Origin: Albidovulum litorale
GTDB lineage: Bacteria; Pseudomonadota; Alphaproteobacteria; Rhodobacterales; Rhodobacteraceae
Reading direction: 5' to 3'
DNA length: 64,000 nt
NCBI RefSeq assembly: GCF_025751495.1
Contig: NZ_JAOWKZ010000003.1
Span: 744,001-808,000, forward strand
Numbering within the stretch: position 1 is the first letter of the stretch; each line of letters begins with the position of its first letter. A program made the translations under genes and the position numbers. A model generated the notes under the pieces. It had not been told where the DNA came from, searched no databases, and worked only from the letters and a program-made list of their open reading frames with translations. Shown one piece after another: positions 25,218 through 33,518 of the stretch.

Positions 25218-25961
25218 TCACGGCGTCCGGTAGCGCTCGACGAAATTTCGAAGGATAATCTCGGGCATATGCACGTCGCTTGCCCGGCAAAGAGCAATGA
25301 GACGGTCGGCATCCTCGGGCGGGAAATAGCCCTTGTTGCGATAGATCCGAATGCGCAGTTCGAACCCGTCGCTGTCGGCTTCGGGGTGGAACTGGGTGGC
25401 ATAGACATTCCGGCCATAGCGGATCATTTGATAGGGACATGGGTCCGAGGACAGCAGGTGAACTGCCCCGTCGGGCAGGGCCTGCAACGCCTCCTTATGA
25501 CCGACAAAGGCCTGAAACCGTGCGGGCAACCCGGACAGGAGCGGGTCCCCTGCACCGTCCGGCGTCACTTCGCACAGGGTCGCGCCGACCGGCTCGCCAA
25601 ACCTCTCCTTGCTGACCGGCCCTCCGAGATGATGGCCCAAAACCCCAATCCCGTAGCAGCATCCCATGAACGGAAAGTCGCGCCCCGTGATTTCGGGCAT
25701 GAGGCCCAGAACCGCACTCTCGATCCGCTTCTCGACCGGCGACTTCTCGTCCGGTGCGTCACTGACGCAGCCCGGTCCACCGCCGACGATCACGCCGGAA
25801 TAATCCGACAGGTCCAAATCGGTGGGAATCGCGTCTAGATCCAGACGGATGCGATGCACGTCATCCGCTGCCAGTCCGCCCTTTTTGAGGAAGGCCGCGA
25901 ATTCATCGTCCGCCGCCTCGGCCTCGGGGCGGAGTTGCAGGATCAGGAACGGCTTTGTCAC
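25218..25961 (-). CDS. class I glutamine amidotransferase (GuaA-like domain)
   Basis: A 247-residue stand-alone amidotransferase domain. Nucleophile elbow MGCCYGIG (Cys102) and the catalytic His-Glu in ATQFHPEADSDG are present. Such proteins often hydrolyse gamma-glutamyl or related amides rather than feeding a synthase. Start is GTG at 25961, sharing GTGA with the stop of the M20 gene, so it is translationally coupled to the end of the polyamine operon. A role in removing a gamma-glutamyl group, analogous to PuuD, is possible but inferred only from context. Confidence 0.85.
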   Translation of the reverse strand: MTKPFLILQLRPEAEAADDEFAAFLKKGGLAADDVHRIRLDLDAIPTDLDLSDYSGVIVGGGPGCVSDAPDEKSPVEKRIESAVLGLMPEITGRDFPFMGCCYGIGVLGHHLGGPVSKERFGEPVGATLCEVTPDGAGDPLLSGLPARFQAFVGHKEALQALPDGAVHLLSSDPCPYQMIRYGRNVYATQFHPEADSDGFELRIRIYRNKGYFPPEDADRLIALCRASDVHMPEIILRNFVERYRTP

Positions 25962-27118
25962 GCGGGCATCCGCTCCTCGACGATACCGGCCCACCAGGAG
26001 CAGCCCGCCGGGATCGCGTCATCGTTGAAGTTGTATTCGGGGTGATGGACCATCGCCGTATTGCCATTGCCGACGAGGATATAGGCGCCCGGCCGTTCCT
26101 CCAGCATATAGGCGAAATCCTCGCCGCCCATGATCAGGGGCGCGGTGCCGCATGCGCCCGAGACCTTTTTCGCGACGCTGGCGGCAAATTCGGTCTCGGC
26201 CTCGGAATTCACCATCACCGGATAGCCGAGCATGTAGTTGACCTTTGCTTTCGCCCCATAGGCATCCGCCGTCGCCTCGGCGATCTTGATCACGCGCTCG
26301 CGCGCCAGCTTGCGTACATCCCGGTCGAGCGTCCGCACGGTGCCCTTCAGTTTCACTTTCTGAGGAATGACGTTGAAGGCCTTCGACTCGGTCTCGAAAC
26401 TGGTCACCGAGACGACAACCTGACTGACCGGATCGACATTGCGGCTGGCGATGGTCTGCAGCGCGATCACGATCTGGCTGGCGACGACTGTCGTGTCGAT
26501 CGTCTCATGCGGCTTGGCGGCATGGCCACCCTTGCCCTCGATGTCGATCTCGAACTGGTCGGTCGCGGCGAAGAAAGCGCCCGGACGGATGGCGAAGGTT
26601 CCAACTGGCACGCCCGGCCAGTTGTGCATACCGTAGACCTCCTGAATCTTGAACCGCTCCATCATCCCGTCTTCGCACATCTCGCGCCCGCCTCCGCCGC
26701 CCTCTTCGGCAGGCTGGAAGATCACAACAACCGTGCCGTCGAAATTGCGCGTCTCGGCCAGGTATTTGGCGGCCCCCAACAACATCGCCGTATGGCCATC
26801 ATGGCCGCAGGCATGCATCTTGCCGGGCGTTTTGGAGGCATAGGGCAGACCCGTCGCCTCGATGATCGGCAGCGCATCCATATCGGCGCGCAGGCCAATG
26901 ACCTTGCCCTTGGTATCGGACTTACCCTTGATCACGCCGACAACGCCGGTGCGGCCAATCCCCTCGACCACCTCGTCGCAGCCGAAATCGCGCAAAAGGC
27001 CGGCGACCTTGCCAGCCGTCCGGTGGGTGTCGAACAGAAGCTCCGGATTCTCATGGATGTCGCGCCGCCATTCGGTGATTTCCGGCAGAAGCTCGGCGAA
27101 GCGGTTCTTGATGGGCAT
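25958..27118 (-). CDS. M20-family amidohydrolase (hippurate-hydrolase type)
   Basis: A 386-residue M20D metallopeptidase. Metal ligands are seen in HACGHDGHTAM, the PAEEGGGGG Glu pair, MHNWPG and GGEDFAYMLEE; the dimerisation domain is in the middle (IEGKGGHAAKPH). The family removes acyl or amino-acid groups from N-substituted amino acids or amines. I start at ATG 27118 (MPIKNRF), 66 bases after the FAD oxidase stop, rather than the frame start at 27178. In this operon it may hydrolyse an N-acylated polyamine product, but this is inference. Confidence 0.88.
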   Translation of the reverse strand: MPIKNRFAELLPEITEWRRDIHENPELLFDTHRTAGKVAGLLRDFGCDEVVEGIGRTGVVGVIKGKSDTKGKVIGLRADMDALPIIEATGLPYASKTPGKMHACGHDGHTAMLLGAAKYLAETRNFDGTVVVIFQPAEEGGGGGREMCEDGMMERFKIQEVYGMHNWPGVPVGTFAIRPGAFFAATDQFEIDIEGKGGHAAKPHETIDTTVVASQIVIALQTIASRNVDPVSQVVVSVTSFETESKAFNVIPQKVKLKGTVRTLDRDVRKLARERVIKIAEATADAYGAKAKVNYMLGYPVMVNSEAETEFAASVAKKVSGACGTAPLIMGGEDFAYMLEERPGAYILVGNGNTAMVHHPEYNFNDDAIPAGCSWWAGIVEERMPA

Positions 27119-27184
27119 GGGTATCGACCTTCGGATTGAATGCGGCAGGATCGTCGGCGAAATCGCCCCGGGCCGCAAGGGTGG

Positions 27185-28516
27185 TCAGCGGTCGATGAGC
27201 CCGTACCAGCTATAGGCCATCGGCAGGAGCATCCGCCGGAAGCGGCCAAAGGGGAACCGTGCGGGAGGTGCTGCCATCAGCGCAGGCACGCCCCCCTGCC
27301 CTGTTGCAAGGCCAGCCAGAAGCTTGCCGGTATAGGAGCCGAGCGCAACGCCATTGCCGTGATAGGCAAAGCCCGCCCAGGCATCGGGCCAGTCGCCAAT
27401 GGGGCCGGCATAGGGCGTTAGGTCACGCGAGAGGCAGACGAAACCCGACCAGAAATGCGGCGTCTCGACATGGGCCCAGGCGGGAAACATCCTTTCGAAG
27501 TTGGCACGTATCTTCGCCTTCATTTGCGAAAGTGCAGTCGCGGATGCGCTGGTCCCGCCCCGCATACCGAAGAGGAACCGCCGGTTCGGCATCAGGCGGA
27601 AGTAATGTAACAGGCGGCGCGTATCGTAGGCCATCAGATCGCTCGACCAGCCTTGCGCCGCGATCTCTTCATCACTCATTTCCCGCGTCACCAGCACGGC
27701 CGATTGTGCCGGAAGGTAGCGTCCGGCCATCCAGTCCGGCACATCATCGCTCGAGTAACCATTGGTCCCGATGATCAGCTTTTTCGCGATGAGAACGCCA
27801 CCCGGCGTGGTCAGTCGGTATTCGCCATTCTCCCGCGTCACGCCGCTGACCGGCGAGCCTTCGAAGATGCGCGCGCCAGCCTCGCTCGCCGCGCGGGCAA
27901 GGCCGAGAACATATTTCAGTGGGTTGAGCGCAAAGCCGAGGGGGAAGCGGATCGCACCGTGAAAGCCCGGCCCGGCCAGCCCTTCACCCGCCAGTTCCGC
28001 AGGCCCGATTACATCGACCTTCACACCGTAGCCGCGCTCCAACGTCTGAGCTTCCTCACGCAGCACCTCGAAATCTTTCGGCCGGTGCGCCATGACCGCC
28101 TCGCCACCGCGCGAATGGGCATCGGCATCGACCGAATAGCGTTCAAGGAAATCCGAGACATGCTCGGCCGAGGCGATCTGTGCCCGGTGCCAGTCTGCCA
28201 TGCCGTCAGCCCCGAAACGCCGCGTCAGCACGGAATCGCTGGCCTTGGTGCCACCGATACAGGCAAAACCGCCATTGCGGCCCGAGGCGCCCCAACCGAT
28301 GCCGTTAGCCTCCAGCACTGCGACATCCGCCCCGGCATCGCGGGCCAGATGCAGAGCGGCGGTCAGACCGGTATAACCGCCGCCAATGACCGCAACCTCG
28401 GCCCGCACCTCGCCCTGCAGCGCCTGACCGCGCGGCGGGCGGGCAATGGTGGTTTCCCAGTAGCAGTCCGCCACCGGGCCATCGCCATAACCATGCTCTT
28501 CGTAGATACGCTTCAT
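27185..28516 (-). CDS. FAD-dependent oxidoreductase, PuuB-like (operon copy)
   Basis: A 443-residue DAO-family flavoprotein with N-terminal Rossmann motif VAVIGGGYTGLTAALHLA, the GWGASGRNGGF signature and a C-terminal FAD-binding block FAYHGNGVALGSYTGK. This layout matches gamma-glutamylputrescine oxidase PuuB and related amine oxidases. It follows potI by 11 bases and belongs to the polyamine operon, so oxidation of putrescine or a gamma-glutamyl derivative is likely. A second homologue is encoded at 34930-36228 on the other arm. Confidence 0.87.
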   Translation of the reverse strand: MKRIYEEHGYGDGPVADCYWETTIARPPRGQALQGEVRAEVAVIGGGYTGLTAALHLARDAGADVAVLEANGIGWGASGRNGGFACIGGTKASDSVLTRRFGADGMADWHRAQIASAEHVSDFLERYSVDADAHSRGGEAVMAHRPKDFEVLREEAQTLERGYGVKVDVIGPAELAGEGLAGPGFHGAIRFPLGFALNPLKYVLGLARAASEAGARIFEGSPVSGVTRENGEYRLTTPGGVLIAKKLIIGTNGYSSDDVPDWMAGRYLPAQSAVLVTREMSDEEIAAQGWSSDLMAYDTRRLLHYFRLMPNRRFLFGMRGGTSASATALSQMKAKIRANFERMFPAWAHVETPHFWSGFVCLSRDLTPYAGPIGDWPDAWAGFAYHGNGVALGSYTGKLLAGLATGQGGVPALMAAPPARFPFGRFRRMLLPMAYSWYGLIDR

Positions 28517-28527
28517 TGTAGCGGCGA

Positions 28528-29346
28528 TCAGGTCCTGACCGCCGCCTGTTCATCCGCGCGCTGCTTGGCAATCGACCGCTTGGAGATCAGCGAGGCGGTG
28601 ATCACACCCACCGTCACGATAGAAATCATGAGCGTCGACAGCGCGTTGATTTCCGGGCTGACGCCAAGGCGCACAGACGAAAAGATCTTCATCGGCAAGG
28701 TCGTAGAGGACGGACCCGCCGCAAAAGACGCAATGACGAGGTCGTCGAGCGACAGCGTGAAGGCCAGAAGCCAGCCAGAGATCACCGCGGGGGCGATGAT
28801 CGGTAGCGTCACCGACTTGAACGCGTCGAAGGGCGTACAGCCGAGGTCCAAAGCGGCCTCTTCCAGTGACTGGTCGAAGGTCACCAGCCGTGATGAGACA
28901 ACGACCGAAACGTAGCACATCGTGAAGGTCGTATGCGCCAGCACGATCGTGGTCACGCCACGGTCTAGCCCGATGGCGATGAACAAGAGAAGCATCGCCA
29001 GACCGGTGATCACCTCGGGCATGACGAGCGGCGCATAGATCATCCCGGAGAACAAAGTCCGCCCCCGGAACCGCCCGGCCCGAACCATCACATAGGCTGC
29101 CAATGTCCCTAGGATCGTCGCCAGCGTTGACGACAGCACCGCGACCTTCAGCGTCACCCAGGCCGCGTTCAGGAACGCGTCGTTCTGCAACAGTTCACCA
29201 TACCACTTGGTCGAGAACCCGGCCCAGACCGTCACGAGCTTCGACTCGTTGAACGAGAAGATCACCAGAATGATCATCGGCAGGTAGAGGAACGTGAACC
29301 CCAGCGTGAGCGAGGTCGCGTTGAACCATGTGAACTTGCGGTTCAT
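28528..29346 (-). CDS. potI: polyamine ABC transporter permease (PotI-like)
   Basis: A 272-residue inner-membrane permease with about six helices and the EAA loop (EEAALDLGCTPFDAFKSVTLP) that contacts the ATPase. It is the second permease of the set and overlaps potH by four bases (ATGA). Sequence style and order match PotI of the putrescine system, although the C-subunit of spermidine or of other polyamine/opine systems cannot be excluded. Confidence 0.9.
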   Translation of the reverse strand: MNRKFTWFNATSLTLGFTFLYLPMIILVIFSFNESKLVTVWAGFSTKWYGELLQNDAFLNAAWVTLKVAVLSSTLATILGTLAAYVMVRAGRFRGRTLFSGMIYAPLVMPEVITGLAMLLLFIAIGLDRGVTTIVLAHTTFTMCYVSVVVSSRLVTFDQSLEEAALDLGCTPFDAFKSVTLPIIAPAVISGWLLAFTLSLDDLVIASFAAGPSSTTLPMKIFSSVRLGVSPEINALSTLMISIVTVGVITASLISKRSIAKQRADEQAAVRT

Positions 29347-30239
29347 AGCCCGGCCTCCCTCTGCTTCTGCTCGTTGCGCTGGAAGAGGATGATCGGGATG
29401 ATCAGGATCAGCAGCAGCACGACCGCCACCGCAGAGGCCACCGGCCAGTCGCGGTTGGAGAAGAACTCTTCAAACAGCACCTTGCCGATCATCAGGGTCG
29501 AGGACCCACCCAGCAGCGACGGTATGACGAATTCACCCAAGGCCGGAATGAAGACGAGGAAGCAGCCCGCAATGATACCCGGCTTCGACAGCGGGATTGT
29601 CACCAGCCAGAAGGCCTGTGCCCGCGAACAGCCCAGATCCTCGGCCGCCTCGATCAGCGACCCGTCAAGCTTTTCCAGCGCCGAATAGATCGGCAGGACC
29701 ATGAAGGGCAGGTAGGTATAGACGATGCCGACATAGACCGCGACGTTGGTGTTCAGGATCGTCAGAGGGCTGTCGATCAGTCCGATCCCCATCAGCGCCT
29801 GATTGAGGAACCCTTCGTTCGACAGGATGCCGATCCACGCATAGACACGGATTAGGAACGAGGTCCAGAAGGGCAGGATCACCAGCATCATCAGCGTCGG
29901 ACGCCATTCGTCCGACGACTGCGCCATTCCGTAAGCGACCGGATAACCGACCAGCAGCGTGATCAGGGTCGCAATCGCCGCGATCTTAAGGCTGGAGAGA
30001 TAGGCCGAATAATAGAGCGCGTCGGATGCAAGGAACGTGAAGTTCTCGAAATCCAGATCACTGAAGAAGCTTTTGACCCCCTCCCATCCCGCCGACAGGT
30101 CCAGTTGCGGCGTGTAGGGCGGGATCGAGATCGCGTAGTCCGACAGCGCGATCTTGAAGACGATCGCGAAGGGGATGAGGAAGAAGACCAGAAGCCAGGT
30201 ATATGGCGTCAGGATCAGGAAGAGGCGGCGGAAGTTCAT
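29343..30239 (-). CDS. potH: polyamine ABC transporter permease (PotH-like)
   Basis: A 298-residue permease with an N-terminal helix, a periplasmic loop and the EAA loop EAAEDLGCSRAQAFWLVTIPLS. GAGGAGG lies before the ATG, 10 bases after the potG stop. Together with potI it forms the heterodimeric channel of the putrescine-type transporter. Confidence 0.9.
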   Translation of the reverse strand: MNFRRLFLILTPYTWLLVFFLIPFAIVFKIALSDYAISIPPYTPQLDLSAGWEGVKSFFSDLDFENFTFLASDALYYSAYLSSLKIAAIATLITLLVGYPVAYGMAQSSDEWRPTLMMLVILPFWTSFLIRVYAWIGILSNEGFLNQALMGIGLIDSPLTILNTNVAVYVGIVYTYLPFMVLPIYSALEKLDGSLIEAAEDLGCSRAQAFWLVTIPLSKPGIIAGCFLVFIPALGEFVIPSLLGGSSTLMIGKVLFEEFFSNRDWPVASAVAVVLLLILIIPIILFQRNEQKQREAGL

Positions 30240-30249
30240 GGCCGCCTCC

Positions 30250-31389
30250 TCAGTTCAGGAGGACAACGCCGGCAGTATCCGTGAAGGACAGCCAGACCTT
30301 GTCATCCCAGGAAATGTCACGCCGCGCGATGCGGCGGTCGTTGGCGACCTGCGCCTTGATCATGCGCCCACCTGCGACCTCGACCTTGTAGGTGGAGATA
30401 TTGCCGAGATAGGCGATGTCGTGGACCGTGCCTTCGATCACGTTGGCCTTGCCCTCGGGGCGATCCGAGGAAATGGCGACTTTCTCGGGCCGGATCGCGA
30501 AATGAACCTTCGTGCCGGGCGCCACACCTTCGGCGATGCTCGCCGATATCTCGGGCTGCCCCTCGGCCCAGGCGATGGCGACCTTTCCATCGCCTTTCGG
30601 CGTCGCGGTGCCCTCGACAATATTCACATCGCCGATGAAGTCCGCCACGTAAACCGAATTGGGCGTTTCATAAATCCGATCCGGCGTATCGACCTGGATC
30701 ATCTTGCCATGATCCATGACCGCAACACGGCTGGCGACCGTCATCGCCTCTTCCTGATCGTGGGTCACGATCACGAAGGTGGTGCCGGTCTTTTCCTGAA
30801 TATCCATCAGTTCAAACTGCGTGTCCTGACGCAGCTTCTTGTCGAGCGCGCCGAGGGGTTCGTCGAGCAGCAGGAGCTTCGGCGCCTTGGCCAGCGACCG
30901 TGCAAGCGCCACGCGCTGACGCTGACCGCCCGAAATCTGATGCGGCTTGCGCTTGGCGAACTTCTCCAGCCGGACAAGTTTCAGCATCTCTTCCACCCGC
31001 GCCGGGATCTTCTCCTTCGGCATGTCCGAGCGCTTCAGGCCGAAGGCAATGTTTTCCCAGACGCTGAGATGCGGGAAGAGCGCGTAGCTCTGGAACATCA
31101 TGTTCGTCGCCCGCTTGTTCGGCGGGATCGGAGCGATATCGACGCCGTCCAGCAGGATCGTGCCCTTGGTCGGTGTCTCGAACCCCGCCAGCATCCGCAT
31201 CAGCGTGGTCTTGCCGCAACCGGACGGACCGAGAAGCGCAAAGAACTCCTTGCGGTAGATGTTCAGCGTCATGTCGTCGATCGCAGTGAACTCGCCGAAT
31301 TTCTTGGTGACGTTCTTGAACTGGATCAGCGGTTTTTCGTTCGGATCGTTCCAGGGCGCAAAAACCGGGCGGTTGGCGGGCTGGGCCAT
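30250..31389 (-). CDS. potG: polyamine ABC transporter ATP-binding protein (PotG-like)
   Basis: A 379-residue ATPase: Walker A GPSGCGKTT, signature SGGQRQRVALARSLA, Walker B LLLLDEPLGALD, H-loop FVIVTHDQEEA, then a TOBE-type C-terminal regulatory part. The frame opens at 31404, but the ATG at 31389 has AGGA five bases upstream and is preferred. It is separated from potF by a stable hairpin, while the genes after it follow at close spacing. Confidence 0.93.
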   Translation of the reverse strand: MAQPANRPVFAPWNDPNEKPLIQFKNVTKKFGEFTAIDDMTLNIYRKEFFALLGPSGCGKTTLMRMLAGFETPTKGTILLDGVDIAPIPPNKRATNMMFQSYALFPHLSVWENIAFGLKRSDMPKEKIPARVEEMLKLVRLEKFAKRKPHQISGGQRQRVALARSLAKAPKLLLLDEPLGALDKKLRQDTQFELMDIQEKTGTTFVIVTHDQEEAMTVASRVAVMDHGKMIQVDTPDRIYETPNSVYVADFIGDVNIVEGTATPKGDGKVAIAWAEGQPEISASIAEGVAPGTKVHFAIRPEKVAISSDRPEGKANVIEGTVHDIAYLGNISTYKVEVAGGRMIKAQVANDRRIARRDISWDDKVWLSFTDTAGVVLLN

Positions 31390-31411
31390 GATATCCTCAT
31401 GCATGGGGAAA

Positions 31412-31435
31412 GCCCCGCGCCGGTGGGCGCGGGGC
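31412..31435 (-). terminator. potF-potG intergenic hairpin
   Basis: GCCCCGCGCC (31412-31421), loop GGTG, GGCGCGGGGC (31426-31435): a perfect 10-bp stem 17 bases after the potF stop. No T run. Such hairpins between a binding-protein gene and the rest of an ABC operon usually stabilise or partly terminate, giving more binding protein than transporter. Confidence 0.7.
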
Positions 31436-31452
31436 AGACTGTGGATGGGCGA

Positions 31453-32535
31453 TCAGGTGCCCGACTTGATCTTGGTCCAGAGCCGCGTGACGTTGCGGTT
31501 GACCTTCGGATCCCAGGTCGTGGTCGTGTAGAGGTTGTTGACCGTTTCCTCGTCCGGATAGATCGCCGTGTCGCCGATCACATCCTCGTTCAACAGAGCC
31601 TGCGACGCCATGTTGCCGTTGGCGTAGTAGACGTAGTTCGAGGCAGCCGCCGCGTTGTTCGCGTCCATGATGAAGTTGATGAACTTGTGCGCGGCATCCG
31701 CGTTCGGCGCATCGACCGGGATCGCCATCTGGTCGAACCACATCAGGGCGCCTTCCTTCGGGATGTGATACTCGATCTCGACCCCGTTATCGGCCTCGGC
31801 AGCACGGTCGCGGGCCTGAAGGATGTCACCCGACCAGCCGAAGGCCACGCAGATGTCGCCGTTGGCGAGCGCGTTGATGTATTCGGACGAATGGAACTTG
31901 AGCACGTGCGGTGCAATCGCGGTCAGGACCGGCTCCACCTTCTCGATCGTCTCATAGTCCTGGGCGTCCGATTCCTCGCCAAGATAGGTCAGCGCGGCCG
32001 GAATGACCTCGGTCGGAGCGTCGAGCATGTGGACGCCGCACGACGCGAGCTTTTCCATGTTCGCCGGATCGAAGAGCAGGGCAAGCGAGTTCACCGGCGC
32101 ATCATCGCCAAGAACTTCCTTGACCTTGTTGATGTTCACGCCGATGCCGGTCGAACCCCACATGTAGTTGACCGAGTATTCGTTGCCGGGATCGTACTTC
32201 TCGGTCCGCTCCTCGATCGCATCCCACATGTTTTCAATGTTCGGAAGCTTCGACTTGTCGAGCTTCTGGAACGCTCCGGCCTGGATCTGCCGCGACAGGA
32301 ACGTGCCGGACGGCACGACCACGTCATAGCCCGAGCCGCCCGCGAGCAGCTTGGTTTCAAGGATTTCGTTCGAGTCGAACACGTCGTAGATCAGGTCGAT
32401 CCCGGTCTCTTCCTCGAACTTGGTCAGCAGTTCCTCGTCGATGTAGTCCGACCAGTTGTAGACGTGGACCTCTTCGGCGCCAGCCGCTCCGGCCGCCACA
32501 AGGGCCGCCGCCATCGTCATCCCCGTAAACTTCAT
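31453..32535 (-). CDS. potF: polyamine-binding periplasmic protein (PotF-like)
   Basis: A 360-residue substrate-binding protein with signal peptide (cleavage near GAAGA-E). The mature start EEVHVYNWSDYIDEELLTKFEEETG is the typical PotD/PotF opening, and VNYMWGSTGIGVN, CVAFGWSGDI and the ALMWFDQMAIP block match the polyamine pocket region. The ATG at 32535 has a perfect AGGAGG. As the first gene of the operon it carries the promoter region with the TTTGATCAAA palindrome. Putrescine is the most likely ligand, given the catabolic genes around it. Confidence 0.93.
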   Translation of the reverse strand: MKFTGMTMAAALVAAGAAGAEEVHVYNWSDYIDEELLTKFEEETGIDLIYDVFDSNEILETKLLAGGSGYDVVVPSGTFLSRQIQAGAFQKLDKSKLPNIENMWDAIEERTEKYDPGNEYSVNYMWGSTGIGVNINKVKEVLGDDAPVNSLALLFDPANMEKLASCGVHMLDAPTEVIPAALTYLGEESDAQDYETIEKVEPVLTAIAPHVLKFHSSEYINALANGDICVAFGWSGDILQARDRAAEADNGVEIEYHIPKEGALMWFDQMAIPVDAPNADAAHKFINFIMDANNAAAASNYVYYANGNMASQALLNEDVIGDTAIYPDEETVNNLYTTTTWDPKVNRNVTRLWTKIKSGT

Positions 32536-32608
32536 AGTACCTCCTAGTGAGTTTGATTCGACGGCCATTCGGGGCCGCCTGTCGGTCTTTGCCTTCTTGT
32601 CGCTCTAT

Positions 32609-32618
32609 TTTGATCAAA
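32609..32618. promoter_or_regulatory. candidate GntR operator TTTGATCAAA before potF
   Basis: Perfect 10-bp palindrome in the 174-base divergent region between potF and the GntR gene, 74 bases before the potF ATG. The same palindrome recurs before the aminotransferase gene, so it is a likely binding site for the GntR protein encoded between them. Confidence 0.65.
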
Positions 32619-32709
32619 TTTTGCGACTCAAATCAACATGGCATTTTCGTGATGCCTAAATTATTATGGCAGAAACGGAATTGTGCGCAGCCCCCTAGAA
32701 GGAGCACGG

Positions 32710-33381
32710 ATGAAAAACCTTCGTGACGCCGACGAATCCCCCCGCAAGGTGCCGTCACATGAAGTGACCTATTGTCGGCTCCGCGACATGATTCTCTTTG
32801 GTCAGCTGACGCCCGGACAGCCCGTTACGATTCAGGGACTGACAGCAACGCTTGAGGCCGGAATGACCCCCGTGCGCGAGGCGATCCGCAAGCTGACGGC
32901 GGAAGGCGCGCTGGACCTTCAGGGCAATCGCCGGGTCTGCGTTCCGCAACTGACCGCATCGCAACTGGATGAACTGGCATTTGCGCGCCTGACCATCGAA
33001 CCAAAGCTGGCCCATATGGCAGCCAAGAACCTTTCAGCTGGCGATATTTCCCAGCTGACCCGGATCGACGCCGATATCAACGAAGCGATCGCGACAGGCG
33101 ATGTTCATCGCTATCTGATGAACAATTTCCGCTTTCATTTCACGCTTTATGAACATGCCGGGGCGCCGATCCTCCTGTCGCTGGCGCAGATGCTGTGGCT
33201 GCGCTTCGGCCCGTCGCTGCGTGTCGTCTGCGGCCGCTATGGAACCTCCAACCTTCCGGACCGTCATGACGAGGCACTGGCGGCGATGCGCGCTCACGAC
33301 GCGGAAGCCGTTGCGACGGCCATCCGGGAGGACATCGAACAGGGAATCAGTCAGATCAATCTCTCCCTGACATCGCAGTAA
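32710..33381 (+). CDS. GntR-family regulator (FadR/FCD type)
   Basis: A 223-residue regulator: N-terminal winged HTH (YCRLRDMILFGQLTPGQPV, then EAGMTPVREAIRKLTAEGAL) and a helical FCD ligand domain (FARLTIEPKLAHMAA, with Asp/His metal-type residues near NNFRFHFTLYEHAG and RHDEALAAMRAHD). AAGGAG lies before ATG 32710. Placed between the uptake operon and the aminotransferase genes with shared palindromes on both sides, it is the probable repressor or inducer-responsive switch of the whole island. The ligand is likely a polyamine or its degradation product. Confidence 0.9.
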   Translation: MKNLRDADESPRKVPSHEVTYCRLRDMILFGQLTPGQPVTIQGLTATLEAGMTPVREAIRKLTAEGALDLQGNRRVCVPQLTASQLDELAFARLTIEPKLAHMAAKNLSAGDISQLTRIDADINEAIATGDVHRYLMNNFRFHFTLYEHAGAPILLSLAQMLWLRFGPSLRVVCGRYGTSNLPDRHDEALAAMRAHDAEAVATAIREDIEQGISQINLSLTSQ

Positions 33382-33421
33382 ATTTGATCAAATCCAGTTG
33401 ACATTCGGCGTTTTGATCATA
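33382..33421 (+). promoter_or_regulatory. promoter with two GntR boxes before the aminotransferase gene
   Basis: ATTTGATCAAAT (33382-33393, perfect palindrome) precedes a consensus -35 TTGACA (33398-33403), and a second box TTTGATCATA (33412-33421, one half mismatched at the eighth-ninth base) lies where RNA polymerase would contact the -10 region. The arrangement is typical of repression by occlusion. I cannot place the -10 with certainty. Confidence 0.7.
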
Positions 33422-33518
33422 TCCTGAGCGCCAAGGACAGCAGGAATGCGACGGACTATTCGGCGCTTCCTTTGCTGCAACACCCCGCCCAACAGGCCCA
33501 GATATCATAGGTTATGCG

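Noticed and set aside
30154-32547. Very long plus-strand frame of 797 codons
   Set aside because: It is the reverse-strand shadow of potG and potF, with His/Arg/Asp-rich composition and no ribosome site.
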